Positions 25,902-34,186 of a stretch of 52,333 bases of DNA are shown here, one piece after another. Position 1 is the stretch's first letter; each line of letters starts with the position of its first letter. The notes under the pieces are model-generated. The model searched no databases. It worked only from the letters and a program-made list of their open reading frames with translations, and had not been told where the DNA came from. The DNA comes from Blautia wexlerae (GTDB lineage Bacteria; Bacillota; Clostridia; Lachnospirales; Lachnospiraceae). The stretch is from assembly GCF_013300825.1 (NCBI RefSeq), contig NZ_JAAIMY010000024.1, forward strand, positions 1 to 52,333, given 5' to 3'. The position numbers and the translations under genes are program-made.

Positions 25902-26129
25902 TTATGCAACTGCAAATTTCTTCAATGTACGATCAAATTCCCGGCTCTCCCCGTGGCAGTCTACTGTCAGTTCTCTGGTCAGATCCAGACTAAGTACACC
26001 AAGGATTGATTTGGCATCAATTAAAAATCTGTTGTAATAAACATCAATATCAAAATCACATCTGCTTGCAGCATTCACAAATTCCTGCACCTCTTCAGTT
26101 GCATTTAACTTGATTTTACTCTGTGACAT
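25902..26129 (-). CDS. HPr-like protein lacking the active-site histidine
   Basis: A 75-aa protein of the HPr fold. The second half matches HPr well: DIDVYYNRFLIDAKSILGVL keeps the serine equivalent to Ser46. The first half is shorter (KIKLNATEEVQEFVNAASRC), and the GIHARPA segment with His15 is missing. It therefore cannot carry phosphate for sugar uptake but might still be a regulatory partner, like Crh. Start at 26129 with AAGGGTGAT upstream; a longer frame from 26228 has no better site. It stands alone between the pyrG promoter and purF. Role inferred. Confidence 0.7.
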   Translation of the reverse strand: MSQSKIKLNATEEVQEFVNAASRCDFDIDVYYNRFLIDAKSILGVLSLDLTRELTVDCHGESREFDRTLKKFAVA

Positions 26130-26398
26130 CGTGATCACCCTTTCTGAAAACATTCTTTGTTTTTTTCTATCAGACGCCCATATTATGTTCCACATTTCAG
26201 AATTTGTCAAGTTTTTAAATTTATCCAATTTTCATAAAGCGCAAGGGTTCTATTGTACATTTTGTTCGTTTATATATGTTTTTACAGCATTATTTTATAC
26301 ATTATATATGACTTCATCCTATATTGGTTTTACCATTATGTGAGATTGATTCCATATATCATCGACAGGTTTCTGCATTTTTTATGAATTTTTGCGAC

Positions 26399-27820
26399 TT
26401 AACACTTCACAATATCTGCAAACTCCGCATTTGTATAATCCGGAATCTCCATCGGATAATTTCCATCGAAGCATGCCTTACATAAGGGCAGGCCGCCCGC
26501 CATTCCTTCCAGATAATCTGTCTGCATGTAGCCAAGAGAATCTGCTCCGATCATTTTACAGATTTCCTCTGTGCTGTGGCTGGCTGCAATGAGCTGATCA
26601 TTTGACGGCACATCCGTTCCGAAATAGCATGGATGTAAAAATGGCGGTGAACTGATACGTACGTGCACTTCCTTTGCTCCCGCCTCTTTTAACATGTGGA
26701 TCAGGTTTGCAATGGTTGTTCCACGAACAATAGAATCATCCACCAGAACAATCCTCCTATCTTTTACAACAGATTCCAGCACACTCAGTTTCAGATGAAC
26801 ACTGGACTCACGTTCTTCCTGAGTCGGTTTGATAAATGTTCTTCCAATATAGCTGTTTTTATAGAACGCAAATGCAAACGGGATTCCTGATGCTTCGGAG
26901 TATCCCTTTGCAGCAGGGAGTCCGGACTCCGGTACACCTGTTACAAGATCTGCCTCTACAGGATAAGACTTGGCAAGAGATTTACCGCCGCGGATTCTGG
27001 CATCGTAGACCTTCACCCCATCAATGGTACTGTCAAGTCTTGCAAAATATATATACTCAAACACACAATGCGCACGTTTTGCAGCAGCAGACGCAAGCTC
27101 TTTATTTGACTTCAGTCCGTCTTTTGTGATCGTAAGAATCTCACCCGGCTCAATGTCACGGATAAATTCCGCACTTACAGATGTCAGAGCACAGCTCTCA
27201 GAAGCAATAACATAAGCATTTCCTCTTTTACCGAGACACAATGGTTTCAGTCCATATGGGTCGCGGACTGCGATCAGTTTTCTCGGGCTCATAACTACCA
27301 GACCATATGCACCTTTGATCTTCTTTGCAGTCTTTAGCACTGCCTCTTCTACTGTTTTAGAATGCACACGTTCTCTTGCGATATGGAACGCAATAACCTC
27401 TGAATCTGTAGTTGTATGGAAAATCGCTCCATTCTGGATCAGTTCCCATTTCAGTTCCGGTGTATTAACCAGATTTCCGTTATGTGCAAGTGCAAGAGTT
27501 CCCTTTACATAAGACAAAACAAGGGGCTGTGCATTCTCTGCAACAGAAGCTCCTGTTGTGGAATATCTTACATGACCAATACCAATATCTCCCTCATATT
27601 TACGGACAACATCCTGTCTGAGAACTTCACTTACAAGTCCCAGATCCTTATGAAACTTCACATTTCCACGCTCTCCCTTAGTATCAGAAACTGCAAGTCC
27701 GCAGGATTCCTGTCCTCTGTGCTGCAGGGAAGTCAGTCCATAATATATGGACGGAACTACATTGCCGCCATCCAGATCATAAATTCCAAAGACGCCGCAC
27801 TCTTCTTTTATTCCAGCCAT
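26399..27820 (-). CDS. purF: Amidophosphoribosyltransferase
   Basis: A 473-aa enzyme for the first step of purine synthesis: PRPP + glutamine to phosphoribosylamine. N-nucleophile Cys8 in MAGIKEECGVFGIYD, so a 7-residue propeptide is cleaved, as in Bacillus PurF. Glutaminase domain to about 230; PRPP loop RIVLVDDSIVRGTT. Cysteines in RAHCVFEYIYF, PFLHPCYFG and GLPLCKACFDG fit the Bacillus-type [4Fe-4S] enzyme. Start at 27820 with GGAGG upstream; the 32 extra codons of the longer frame cover the leader hairpin. It is not next to other pur genes here; its company is glutamine metabolism. Confidence 0.94.
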   Translation of the reverse strand: MAGIKEECGVFGIYDLDGGNVVPSIYYGLTSLQHRGQESCGLAVSDTKGERGNVKFHKDLGLVSEVLRQDVVRKYEGDIGIGHVRYSTTGASVAENAQPLVLSYVKGTLALAHNGNLVNTPELKWELIQNGAIFHTTTDSEVIAFHIARERVHSKTVEEAVLKTAKKIKGAYGLVVMSPRKLIAVRDPYGLKPLCLGKRGNAYVIASESCALTSVSAEFIRDIEPGEILTITKDGLKSNKELASAAAKRAHCVFEYIYFARLDSTIDGVKVYDARIRGGKSLAKSYPVEADLVTGVPESGLPAAKGYSEASGIPFAFAFYKNSYIGRTFIKPTQEERESSVHLKLSVLESVVKDRRIVLVDDSIVRGTTIANLIHMLKEAGAKEVHVRISSPPFLHPCYFGTDVPSNDQLIAASHSTEEICKMIGADSLGYMQTDYLEGMAGGLPLCKACFDGNYPMEIPDYTNAEFADIVKC

Positions 27821-27870
27821 CTGATTTCCTCCGATCGTATTCTCTTGTCTGACTTTAACTTTACTTTCAA

Positions 27871-27944
27871 AACCCGCTGACATTGTTTTCTTATGTTTGG
27901 CGGGTTCCAAAATCAAATTATAATAATAGAAACAAATTTGTCAA
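27871..27944 (-). promoter_or_regulatory. purF promoter and leader hairpin
   Basis: TTGACA (27939-27944), 16 bp, TATAAT (27917-27922); predicted start near 27910. The hairpin AACCCGC (27906-27900) / GCGGGTT (27877-27871), with inner ACAT/ATGT pairing, begins within about 4 nt of the start and ends in TTTT, so it could be a weak attenuator. It lacks the AAAGGC hexaloop seen at other genes here. It is not a recognisable purine riboswitch. Confidence 0.5.
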
Positions 27945-28002
27945 CCTATCCTTTTTTTGCCATATCTCAAAAATTTTTTCTGAATTTTTTCAAAAAAAGT
28001 GC

Positions 28003-28031
28003 TTGACATCTGTTTTCATTTCGTTTATAGT
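28003..28031 (+). promoter_or_regulatory. Promoter of glnN
   Basis: TTGACA (28003-28008), 17 bp, TATAGT (28026-28031). Predicted start near 28038. Confidence 0.7.
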
Positions 28032-28040
28032 ACAGCACAT

Positions 28041-28095
28041 AAAGCAAAGGCGCTTTGGAAAGATCTACAGAGATCGCATCCAAGGCGCCTTTTTC
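28041..28095 (+). promoter_or_regulatory. glnN leader: AAAGGC hexaloop and terminator
   Basis: AAAGC-AAAGGC-GCTTT (28041-28056), a 5-bp stem with a hexaloop, starts about 3 nt after the predicted transcript start. It overlaps the 5' arm of a terminator: AAAGGCGCTTTGGA (28046-28059) with TCCAAGGCGCCTTT (28079-28092, one G-U pair), followed by T residues. Same arrangement as glnA, aspS and pyrG. Confidence 0.75.
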
Positions 28096-28107
28096 GTTTT
28101 ATAAAAC

Positions 28108-28190
28108 TTTCGTTTCATAGAAAATGTTCGATGAGGAATTTTCTATGAGACGAAAACCGCAGGCAGTCACAATGGTGATCTGCAGCGGCA
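28108..28190 (+). promoter_or_regulatory. Two further hairpins in the glnN 5' UTR
   Basis: A 17-bp stem TTTCGTTTCATAGAAAA (28108-28124) / TTTTCTATGAGACGAAA (28139-28155, one G-U pair) is followed by a second stem with CCGCAG...CTGCAGCGG and an inner TCAC-AATG-GTGA (about 28156-28190). Neither ends in a T run, so they are not terminators. They may stabilise the mRNA or be part of a larger switch. Confidence 0.5.
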
Positions 28191-28236
28191 CTACACATAT
28201 TCAGAAAATATTGCAAACCGAAAGGAGAGTACCTAT

Positions 28237-30336
28237 ATGGCACAGAATATCCCTGAACTGTACGGCAGCCTGGTCTTCAACGACAAAGTAATGAGAAGTA
28301 AACTGCCAAAAGACATGTACAAAGCATTAAAGAAAACAATCGAGAGCGGTACACACCTTGAACTTGATGTTGCCAACTCCGTTGCTGTTGCAATGAAAGA
28401 ATGGGCTACCGAGAACGGCGCCACTCATTATACTCACTGGTTCCAGCCAATGACAAACGTAACTGCAGAGAAACATGACAGTTTCATTTCTCCTACAGGA
28501 GATGGTCAGGTGATCATGGATTTCTCAGGAAAAGAACTGGTAAAAGGTGAGCCGGATGCTTCCAGTTTCCCGTCAGGCGGTCTTCGTGCCACATTCGAGG
28601 CAAGAGGATATACAGCATGGGATCCGACATCACCGGCATTCATCAAAGACGGAACCCTTTACATTCCTACAGCATTCTGCTCCTACAGCGGAGAAGCTCT
28701 TGATAAAAAGACCCCTCTCCTTCGTTCCATGCAGACACTTGATAAAGAAGCTACAAAACTTCTCCATATAATAGGTAATAAAGATGTCAAACACGTAAAT
28801 ACAACTGTAGGTCCTGAACAGGAATACTTCCTGGTAGACAAGGAATTATACAAGCAGAGAAAAGACCTTGTATTCTGCGGACGTACATTGATCGGTGCTC
28901 CTGCTCCTAAAGGTCAGGAAATGGAAGATCATTACTTCGGTGCTCTGAAACCTCGTGTTGCAGCTTATATGCATGACCTGGATGTAGAGCTCTGGAAACT
29001 TGGTATTCCTGCCAAAACAAAACATAACGAAGTTGCTCCTGCACAGCACGAGCTGGCTCCTGTATTCGATACAACAAACGTTGCAGTTGATCACAACCAG
29101 TTAACAATGGAAGTAATGAAGAAAGTTGCCGACAAGCATGGACTTGTATGCCTCCTTCATGAGAAACCATTTGAGGGAATCAACGGAAGCGGTAAACACA
29201 ACAACTGGTCTATGATCACAGATACCGGTGTAAATATCCTTGATCCGGGAAAAACACCTGCTGAAAATACACAGTTCCTGATTTTCCTGACAGCTGTTAT
29301 CAAAGCAGTTGATGAATATGCAGATGTACTTCGTATTTCTGTAGCAAGTGCAGGAAATGATCACCGTCTCGGTGCAAACGAGGCTCCGCCTGCTGTTGTA
29401 TCCGTATTCCTCGGCGATGAACTGACAGAAGTATTAAAATCTATCGAAAATAATGAATACTTTGCAGGAAGCCGCGCAGTCCAGATGGATATCGGTGCAA
29501 AAGTACTTCCACATTTCGTAAAAGACAATACAGACAGAAACCGTACTTCACCATTCGCATTTACAGGAAACAAATTTGAATTCCGTATGCTTGGTTCCGA
29601 GGCTTCTGTTGCAAACCCGAACATTATCTTAAACACTGCTGTCGCTGAGTGTGTTCACCAGTTTGCAGAACAGTTAAAAGATGTACCGGAAGACAAGATG
29701 GAGGATGCAATCCACGAGCTGATCAAGAAGACAATTATTAATCATAAACGTGTTATCTTTAACGGAAACGGTTATACAGACGAATGGATTGAAGAAGCTA
29801 CGAAACGTGGTCTCTTCAACCTGAAATCTACACCGGATGCTCTTCCTCAGTGGATCGCAGATAAGAATATTGAACTCTTTACCAAATATCATATCTTCAC
29901 AAAAGAAGAAATTGAATCCCGTTATGAGATCTGGCTGGAATCCTATTCCAAGATTCTTAACATTGAGTCCAATACTATGGTTGAAATGGTACAGAAGGAT
30001 TTCCTTCCATCTGTATTCGCATATATCGACAAAGTTGCAGCTACTGCTGTTGCTAAAAAATCAGTTGTTTCAGATGTCAGCACAGCTTCTGAAGGAAAAC
30101 TGATCAAAGAGCTGTCACAGCTTGCTGATGAGATTTCCACAGGTCTTGAGACCTTAAAAGCAGACACTGCCAAAGCGCTTGCTACAGAAGATCCTCTGGC
30201 TAATGCAAAAGCATACCAGACAGTTGTTCTTTCTGATATGGATGAACTCAGAAAGTCTGTAGATGCAGCAGAAACTCTGATTCCGGATGCACTGCTTCCA
30301 TATCCTACATATGACAAGCTTCTGTTTTCCGTTTAA
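28237..30336 (+). CDS. glnN: Glutamine synthetase type III
   Basis: A 699-aa GSIII, the long form found in Bacteroides, Clostridia and cyanobacteria; same reaction as GlnA. N-terminal GSIII region with MAQNIPELYGSLVFNDKVM; catalytic motifs GPEQEYFLVD, KHNEVAPAQHELAPVF, GINGSGKHNNWS and AGNDHRLGANEAPPAVVS. Long helical C-terminal extension. AAAGGAG lies upstream of the ATG. It is divergent from purF and followed by amt on the same strand. Having GSI and GSIII together under the same type of leader suggests coordinated but separate tuning. Confidence 0.95.
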   Translation: MAQNIPELYGSLVFNDKVMRSKLPKDMYKALKKTIESGTHLELDVANSVAVAMKEWATENGATHYTHWFQPMTNVTAEKHDSFISPTGDGQVIMDFSGKELVKGEPDASSFPSGGLRATFEARGYTAWDPTSPAFIKDGTLYIPTAFCSYSGEALDKKTPLLRSMQTLDKEATKLLHIIGNKDVKHVNTTVGPEQEYFLVDKELYKQRKDLVFCGRTLIGAPAPKGQEMEDHYFGALKPRVAAYMHDLDVELWKLGIPAKTKHNEVAPAQHELAPVFDTTNVAVDHNQLTMEVMKKVADKHGLVCLLHEKPFEGINGSGKHNNWSMITDTGVNILDPGKTPAENTQFLIFLTAVIKAVDEYADVLRISVASAGNDHRLGANEAPPAVVSVFLGDELTEVLKSIENNEYFAGSRAVQMDIGAKVLPHFVKDNTDRNRTSPFAFTGNKFEFRMLGSEASVANPNIILNTAVAECVHQFAEQLKDVPEDKMEDAIHELIKKTIINHKRVIFNGNGYTDEWIEEATKRGLFNLKSTPDALPQWIADKNIELFTKYHIFTKEEIESRYEIWLESYSKILNIESNTMVEMVQKDFLPSVFAYIDKVAATAVAKKSVVSDVSTASEGKLIKELSQLADEISTGLETLKADTAKALATEDPLANAKAYQTVVLSDMDELRKSVDAAETLIPDALLPYPTYDKLLFSV

Positions 30337-30348
30337 TTAACAGGTAAT

Positions 30349-30440
30349 AACAGGGGAATATCTTTATGAACTCTACTTCATAATTCATTATCGATTTCCT
30401 CATCCATTAATCACACGATATTTTGATATTCCCCTGTTTT
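30349..30440 (+). terminator. Terminator of glnN
   Basis: AACAGGGGAATATC (30349-30362) pairs with GATATTCCCCTGTT (30425-30438) across a long loop, followed by a T run. Confidence 0.65.
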
Positions 30441-30497
30441 ACATATAATTTTGATTTTAAACTGCATTGCATACAGTCATACGAAATGTCTTTTCTA

Positions 30498-30586
30498 TTA
30501 CATCAGTTATGCAATACACTATAAATATGGATTTTATATTCGCAAAAGCGCGATGAACTGGCTACATTTCCAGGCATTGCGCTTTT
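30498..30586 (+). promoter_or_regulatory. amt promoter, variant hexaloop and terminator
   Basis: TTACAT (30498-30503), 16 bp, TATAAA (30520-30525). About 8 nt past the predicted start TCGC-AAAAGC-GCGA (30540-30553) forms a hexaloop hairpin. It overlaps the terminator AAAAGCGCGATG (30544-30555) / CATTGCGCTTTT (30575-30586, one G-U pair) plus a T run. Same layout as the glnA-type leaders, but loop position 4 is A instead of G. Confidence 0.6.
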
Positions 30587-30634
30587 TGCATTTTATAAAA
30601 TATGAGGAAATTTTTATGAGGGAGGAATATTATT

Positions 30635-32347
30635 ATGGAATTTTCCGCAGTAAACACAATATGGGTGCTGGTCGGCGCCGCACTGGTCTTCTTTATGCAG
30701 GCCGGATTCGCAATGGTAGAAACAGGCTTCACACGAGCCAAAAACGCAGGTAACATTATTATGAAAAACCTGATGGACTTCTGTATCGGAACCCCGGTCT
30801 TCTGGCTGGTCGGCTTCGGTCTGATGTTTGGTGCAGGTAATGGATTTATCGGAAAGATCGGTGGTATTGCCACAGAAGCACACTATGGTTCAGGAATGCT
30901 TCCTGACGGAGTTCCTTTCTGGGCATTCTTAATCTTCCAGACAGTATTCTGTGCAACATCCGCAACAATTGTTTCCGGTGCAATGGCAGAACGTACCAAG
31001 TTCCTTTCCTATTGCATCTACAGTCTTATGATCAGTCTTGTTGTATATCCGGTATCCGGACACTGGATCTGGGGCGGTGGATTTATCAGCCAGATGGGAT
31101 TTCATGATTTCGCAGGTTCCTGTGCAGTACATATGGTAGGTGGTGTGGCAGCTCTGATTGGTGCCATCATCCTTGGACCTCGTATCGGTAAATATACAAA
31201 AGACGGCAAATCAAAGGCTATCCCAGGGCACAACCTTACAGTTGGTGCTTTAGGTGTATTTATCCTCTGGTTCTGCTGGTTCGGATTTAACGGCGCTTCC
31301 ACAGTCAGCATGGAAGGCGATGCAATTGTAAGTGCAGGTAAAATCTTCGTTACTACTAACCTTGCAGCAGCTGTTGCAACTGTAACTGTTATGATCATCA
31401 CATGGGTACGTTACAAAAAACCAGATGTTTCCATGTCTCTGAATGGTTCTCTTGCAGGACTTGTAGCAATTACAGCAGGATGTGACACAGTTTCTCCTAC
31501 ATCCGCAGCAATCATCGGTATTGCTTCCGGTTTTATCGTAGTATTTGGTATTGAATTTATTGACAAGGTTCTGAAAATTGATGACCCTGTTGGTGCTGTC
31601 GGTGTTCATGGTTTAAACGGTGCTTTCGGTACCCTTGCAGTTGGTCTTTTCTCAGACGGATCAGGCACAGACTGGAAAGGACTCCTTACAGGCGGCGGCT
31701 TCCACGGATTTGGTGTTCAGTTCACTGGTATGATCATTACAATCGCATGGGTTGTTGTTACTATGACAATTATCTTCCAGGTAATCAAACATACAATCGG
31801 ACTTCGTGTTTCAGCTGAAGAAGAGATTGCAGGTCTTGACTCCAAAGAACATGGTCTTGCAAGTGCTTATGACGGTTTCGCAATGGCTGGTGTTCCGACT
31901 CCTATGGGAACTTCCATAAAAGCTCCTGTTGTCACAGCCAGACCTTCTGCTCCTGCTGAATCAGTTCCTGAACTTCCGAAAGAAGGCGTTCATAAGCTTA
32001 CAAAAGTTGTTATCATCACTCGTCAGAATAAACTTGATGAATTTATGCAGGCAATGAACGAGATTGGTGTTACAGGTATCACTATCACGAACGTTCTCGG
32101 ATGCGGTGTACAGAAAGGGGCTCCATCCTACTATCGTGGTGTTGAGATGGAAATGAATCTTCTTCCTAAGATCAAAATTGAGATTGTTGTCAGTCTCGTA
32201 CCTGTACAGAAAGTTATTGAAACTGCCAAAGCAGTCCTTCATACAGGCCAGATTGGTGATGGTAAAGTATTTGTATATGATATTGAAAATGTAGTGAAGA
32301 TCCGTACCGGAGAAGAAGGTTATCTAGCTCTCCAGGATACTAAATAA
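30635..32347 (+). CDS. amt: Ammonium transporter fused to a PII domain
   Basis: A 570-aa fusion. Residues 1 to about 400 form an 11-helix Amt channel (MEFSAVNTIWVLVGAALVFF start; AGFAMVETGFTRAKNAGNII; GDGS-like region and HIGH-type VGVHGLNGAFG). After a Pro/Ala linker, residues about 453-565 are a complete PII protein (LTKVVIITRQNKLDEFMQAM; T-loop YYRGVEMEMNLLPKIKIEIV; C-terminal GDGKVFVYDIENVVKIRTGE). PII/GlnK normally plugs Amt according to 2-oxoglutarate and ATP/ADP; here the valve is covalently attached, three per trimer. GAGGGAGGAA precedes the ATG. No separate glnK or glnB is in the window. Confidence 0.93.
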   Translation: MEFSAVNTIWVLVGAALVFFMQAGFAMVETGFTRAKNAGNIIMKNLMDFCIGTPVFWLVGFGLMFGAGNGFIGKIGGIATEAHYGSGMLPDGVPFWAFLIFQTVFCATSATIVSGAMAERTKFLSYCIYSLMISLVVYPVSGHWIWGGGFISQMGFHDFAGSCAVHMVGGVAALIGAIILGPRIGKYTKDGKSKAIPGHNLTVGALGVFILWFCWFGFNGASTVSMEGDAIVSAGKIFVTTNLAAAVATVTVMIITWVRYKKPDVSMSLNGSLAGLVAITAGCDTVSPTSAAIIGIASGFIVVFGIEFIDKVLKIDDPVGAVGVHGLNGAFGTLAVGLFSDGSGTDWKGLLTGGGFHGFGVQFTGMIITIAWVVVTMTIIFQVIKHTIGLRVSAEEEIAGLDSKEHGLASAYDGFAMAGVPTPMGTSIKAPVVTARPSAPAESVPELPKEGVHKLTKVVIITRQNKLDEFMQAMNEIGVTGITITNVLGCGVQKGAPSYYRGVEMEMNLLPKIKIEIVVSLVPVQKVIETAKAVLHTGQIGDGKVFVYDIENVVKIRTGEEGYLALQDTK

Positions 32348-32373
32348 GCTTTCCACTCATAATAAATATCCTA

Positions 32374-32417
32374 AAAGGAAGAAAGCCCCGGGGTTATTCC
32401 CGGGGCTTTCTTCCTTT
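32374..32417. terminator. Bidirectional terminator between amt and the TRIC-like gene
   Basis: An 18-19 bp GC-rich stem with AAGGAAGAAAGCCCCGG as one arm and T runs on both sides; it serves the two convergent genes. Confidence 0.85.
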
Positions 32418-33093
32418 AATTTCTGTTTCTGTCATTCTGTTCTTCATGTGGAGACAATCTGGGTAAATTCCAGTGATAATGCGCGGCCAGATATCGGATC
32501 AGCACCACCACAATTGACGATACCACCATCGCTTCTACATTTCCCACAAACCGGTTCATATATACGCAAACGATCGCGCCAATGATTGATGCACAGGCAT
32601 AGATATGCTTTACAAAAATATACGGCGGCACACTTGCCATCATATCTCTCAAAAGACCACCTCCCACTCCTGTGATCGTTCCGAGAAACACAAGCAGAAA
32701 TGCATTATCCATATGTCCCTGACGGATTCCCGCATTTACTCCTACTACTGTAAAAATCCCCAGTCCCACAGAGTCCAGCACCAGCATAAATTTGTCATAG
32801 GTTTCTCTTCTGTGTCCCTCCAAAAGCTCTCTTTTGAAATAAAAAATAAAGAACACAATACAGGAAGCAAGCACAGATACCAGTGCATACACCGGATTTC
32901 TGAATACAGCCGGAGGTATCACTCCCAGAACAATATCCCTGATCATTCCTCCTCCTACTGCCGTTGCCACCCCCAGGACACTGACGCCAAAAATATCCAT
33001 ATTGCGCTCTACTCCCACCATTGCTCCGGAAGCTGCAAACGCCACAGTTCCTGCCATTTCCATGACAAATGTCACTATTGACTGATAATCCAT
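32416..33093 (-). CDS. TRIC-type cation channel family protein
   Basis: A 225-aa membrane protein with two similar halves, each with three helices, typical of the UPF0126/YicG TRIC family. The repeated glycine motifs are visible: VATAVGGGMIRDIVLG (about 43-58) and GTITGVGGGLLRDMMA (about 138-153). Bacterial TRIC proteins form trimeric potassium-permeable channels; the in vivo role is not settled. Its end overlaps the shared terminator. The gene upstream on the same strand is the LacI-type regulator, 73 bp away, but a common transcript is not certain. Confidence 0.88.
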   Translation of the reverse strand: MDYQSIVTFVMEMAGTVAFAASGAMVGVERNMDIFGVSVLGVATAVGGGMIRDIVLGVIPPAVFRNPVYALVSVLASCIVFFIFYFKRELLEGHRRETYDKFMLVLDSVGLGIFTVVGVNAGIRQGHMDNAFLLVFLGTITGVGGGLLRDMMASVPPYIFVKHIYACASIIGAIVCVYMNRFVGNVEAMVVSSIVVVLIRYLAAHYHWNLPRLSPHEEQNDRNRN

Positions 33094-33166
33094 ATTTAGT
33101 TTTTAACTCCTGATCTTATTTTTCTTGTATTCCCCTTTTAACTCTGATGTCAGAATAGCACAACAT

Positions 33167-34186
33167 CTACTTATCTGGCAATAACTGTTTTACAGATGCA
33201 CCTTTAAATAACGTACCATCCACAGTAAATTTGTCGATCATAGTTGTCTTCGGATTCTCGATCAGATCGATCAGCTTCTCAGCCGCAATCCTGCCGATCG
33301 CAACCGTATCCTGACAGAGCGTTGTCAGCTTCGGTTCCAGTATCTTCGCAATGGTAATTCCATCATATCCTGCGATAGAAATATCCTCCGGAATCCGAAG
33401 TCCTCTCTCCCGAATCTCATTGATTCCTCCAATGGCCGCATAATCATCCGGATAAAGAATACAGGTCGGCGGATTTGGCAGATCCAGCAACTCTCTAGTT
33501 GCTTTCGCAGCGCTGTCCGCATCTCTGTACGGACTTTCCTTAATATAATCATCAGGAGTTTCCACTCCCACTCTCTGCAAAGTCCGGTAAAAACTGGTAA
33601 GACGTATCCTGGTTACAGATGTATTATCCCCGTGAATATATGCAATACGCCTGTGTCCCTGATTATAAATATAAGTAACCAGATCTTCCATTCCCTGACC
33701 GTTATTGGAAACAACTGCAATGTTTCCATCAAACACATGATCAATGGTTACCACCGGAATCTCCGAACGGATCAGTTCCTGCACTTCATCTGCATAGAAA
33801 TCCACACAGGCAATCACAACCCCGTCTACTCCTCTGTAACGGCAATGCTCATAATAACTCAGTTTCTGTCCGGAAATCTTTCCGCTCGTGAAGGTAATAT
33901 CGTACCCTCTTTCCTCTGCAGTCCTCTTAAAGCTCTCCAGCACATGATTAAAATAATCATGGGTAAGCCCGCTGGCAGCTTCATCAACAAACATTACTCC
34001 GATATTATAGCTTCTCTTAGTCTTCAGCGTTCTTGCTGAAGAATTAGGCAAGTATCCCATTTCCGAAGCTGTTTTCAGAATCATTTTCCGTGTTTCCTCA
34101 CTGATATCGGAATAACCATTCAATGCTTTGCTGACACTGGCCACAGAGACATTACACTTTTTCGCAATTTCTTTCATCGAAACCAT
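33167..34186 (-). CDS. LacI-family transcriptional regulator
   Basis: A 339-aa regulator. HTH at 1-50 (MKEIAKKCNVSVASVSKALN) with the hinge helix SSARTLK; periplasmic-binding-like sugar domain from about 60 (YNIGVMFVDEA, GVDGVVIACVD, RIAYIHGD, GYDGITIAKILEPKLTTL). It is divergent from the GH94 gene, so that gene is the likely target, with a cellobiose-type sugar as effector (inference). An AAACGTTT site sits 33 bp before its own start. The ATG is at 34186; an ATG three codons later is also possible, and the ribosome binding site is weak for both. Confidence 0.9.
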   Translation of the reverse strand: MVSMKEIAKKCNVSVASVSKALNGYSDISEETRKMILKTASEMGYLPNSSARTLKTKRSYNIGVMFVDEAASGLTHDYFNHVLESFKRTAEERGYDITFTSGKISGQKLSYYEHCRYRGVDGVVIACVDFYADEVQELIRSEIPVVTIDHVFDGNIAVVSNNGQGMEDLVTYIYNQGHRRIAYIHGDNTSVTRIRLTSFYRTLQRVGVETPDDYIKESPYRDADSAAKATRELLDLPNPPTCILYPDDYAAIGGINEIRERGLRIPEDISIAGYDGITIAKILEPKLTTLCQDTVAIGRIAAEKLIDLIENPKTTMIDKFTVDGTLFKGASVKQLLPDK

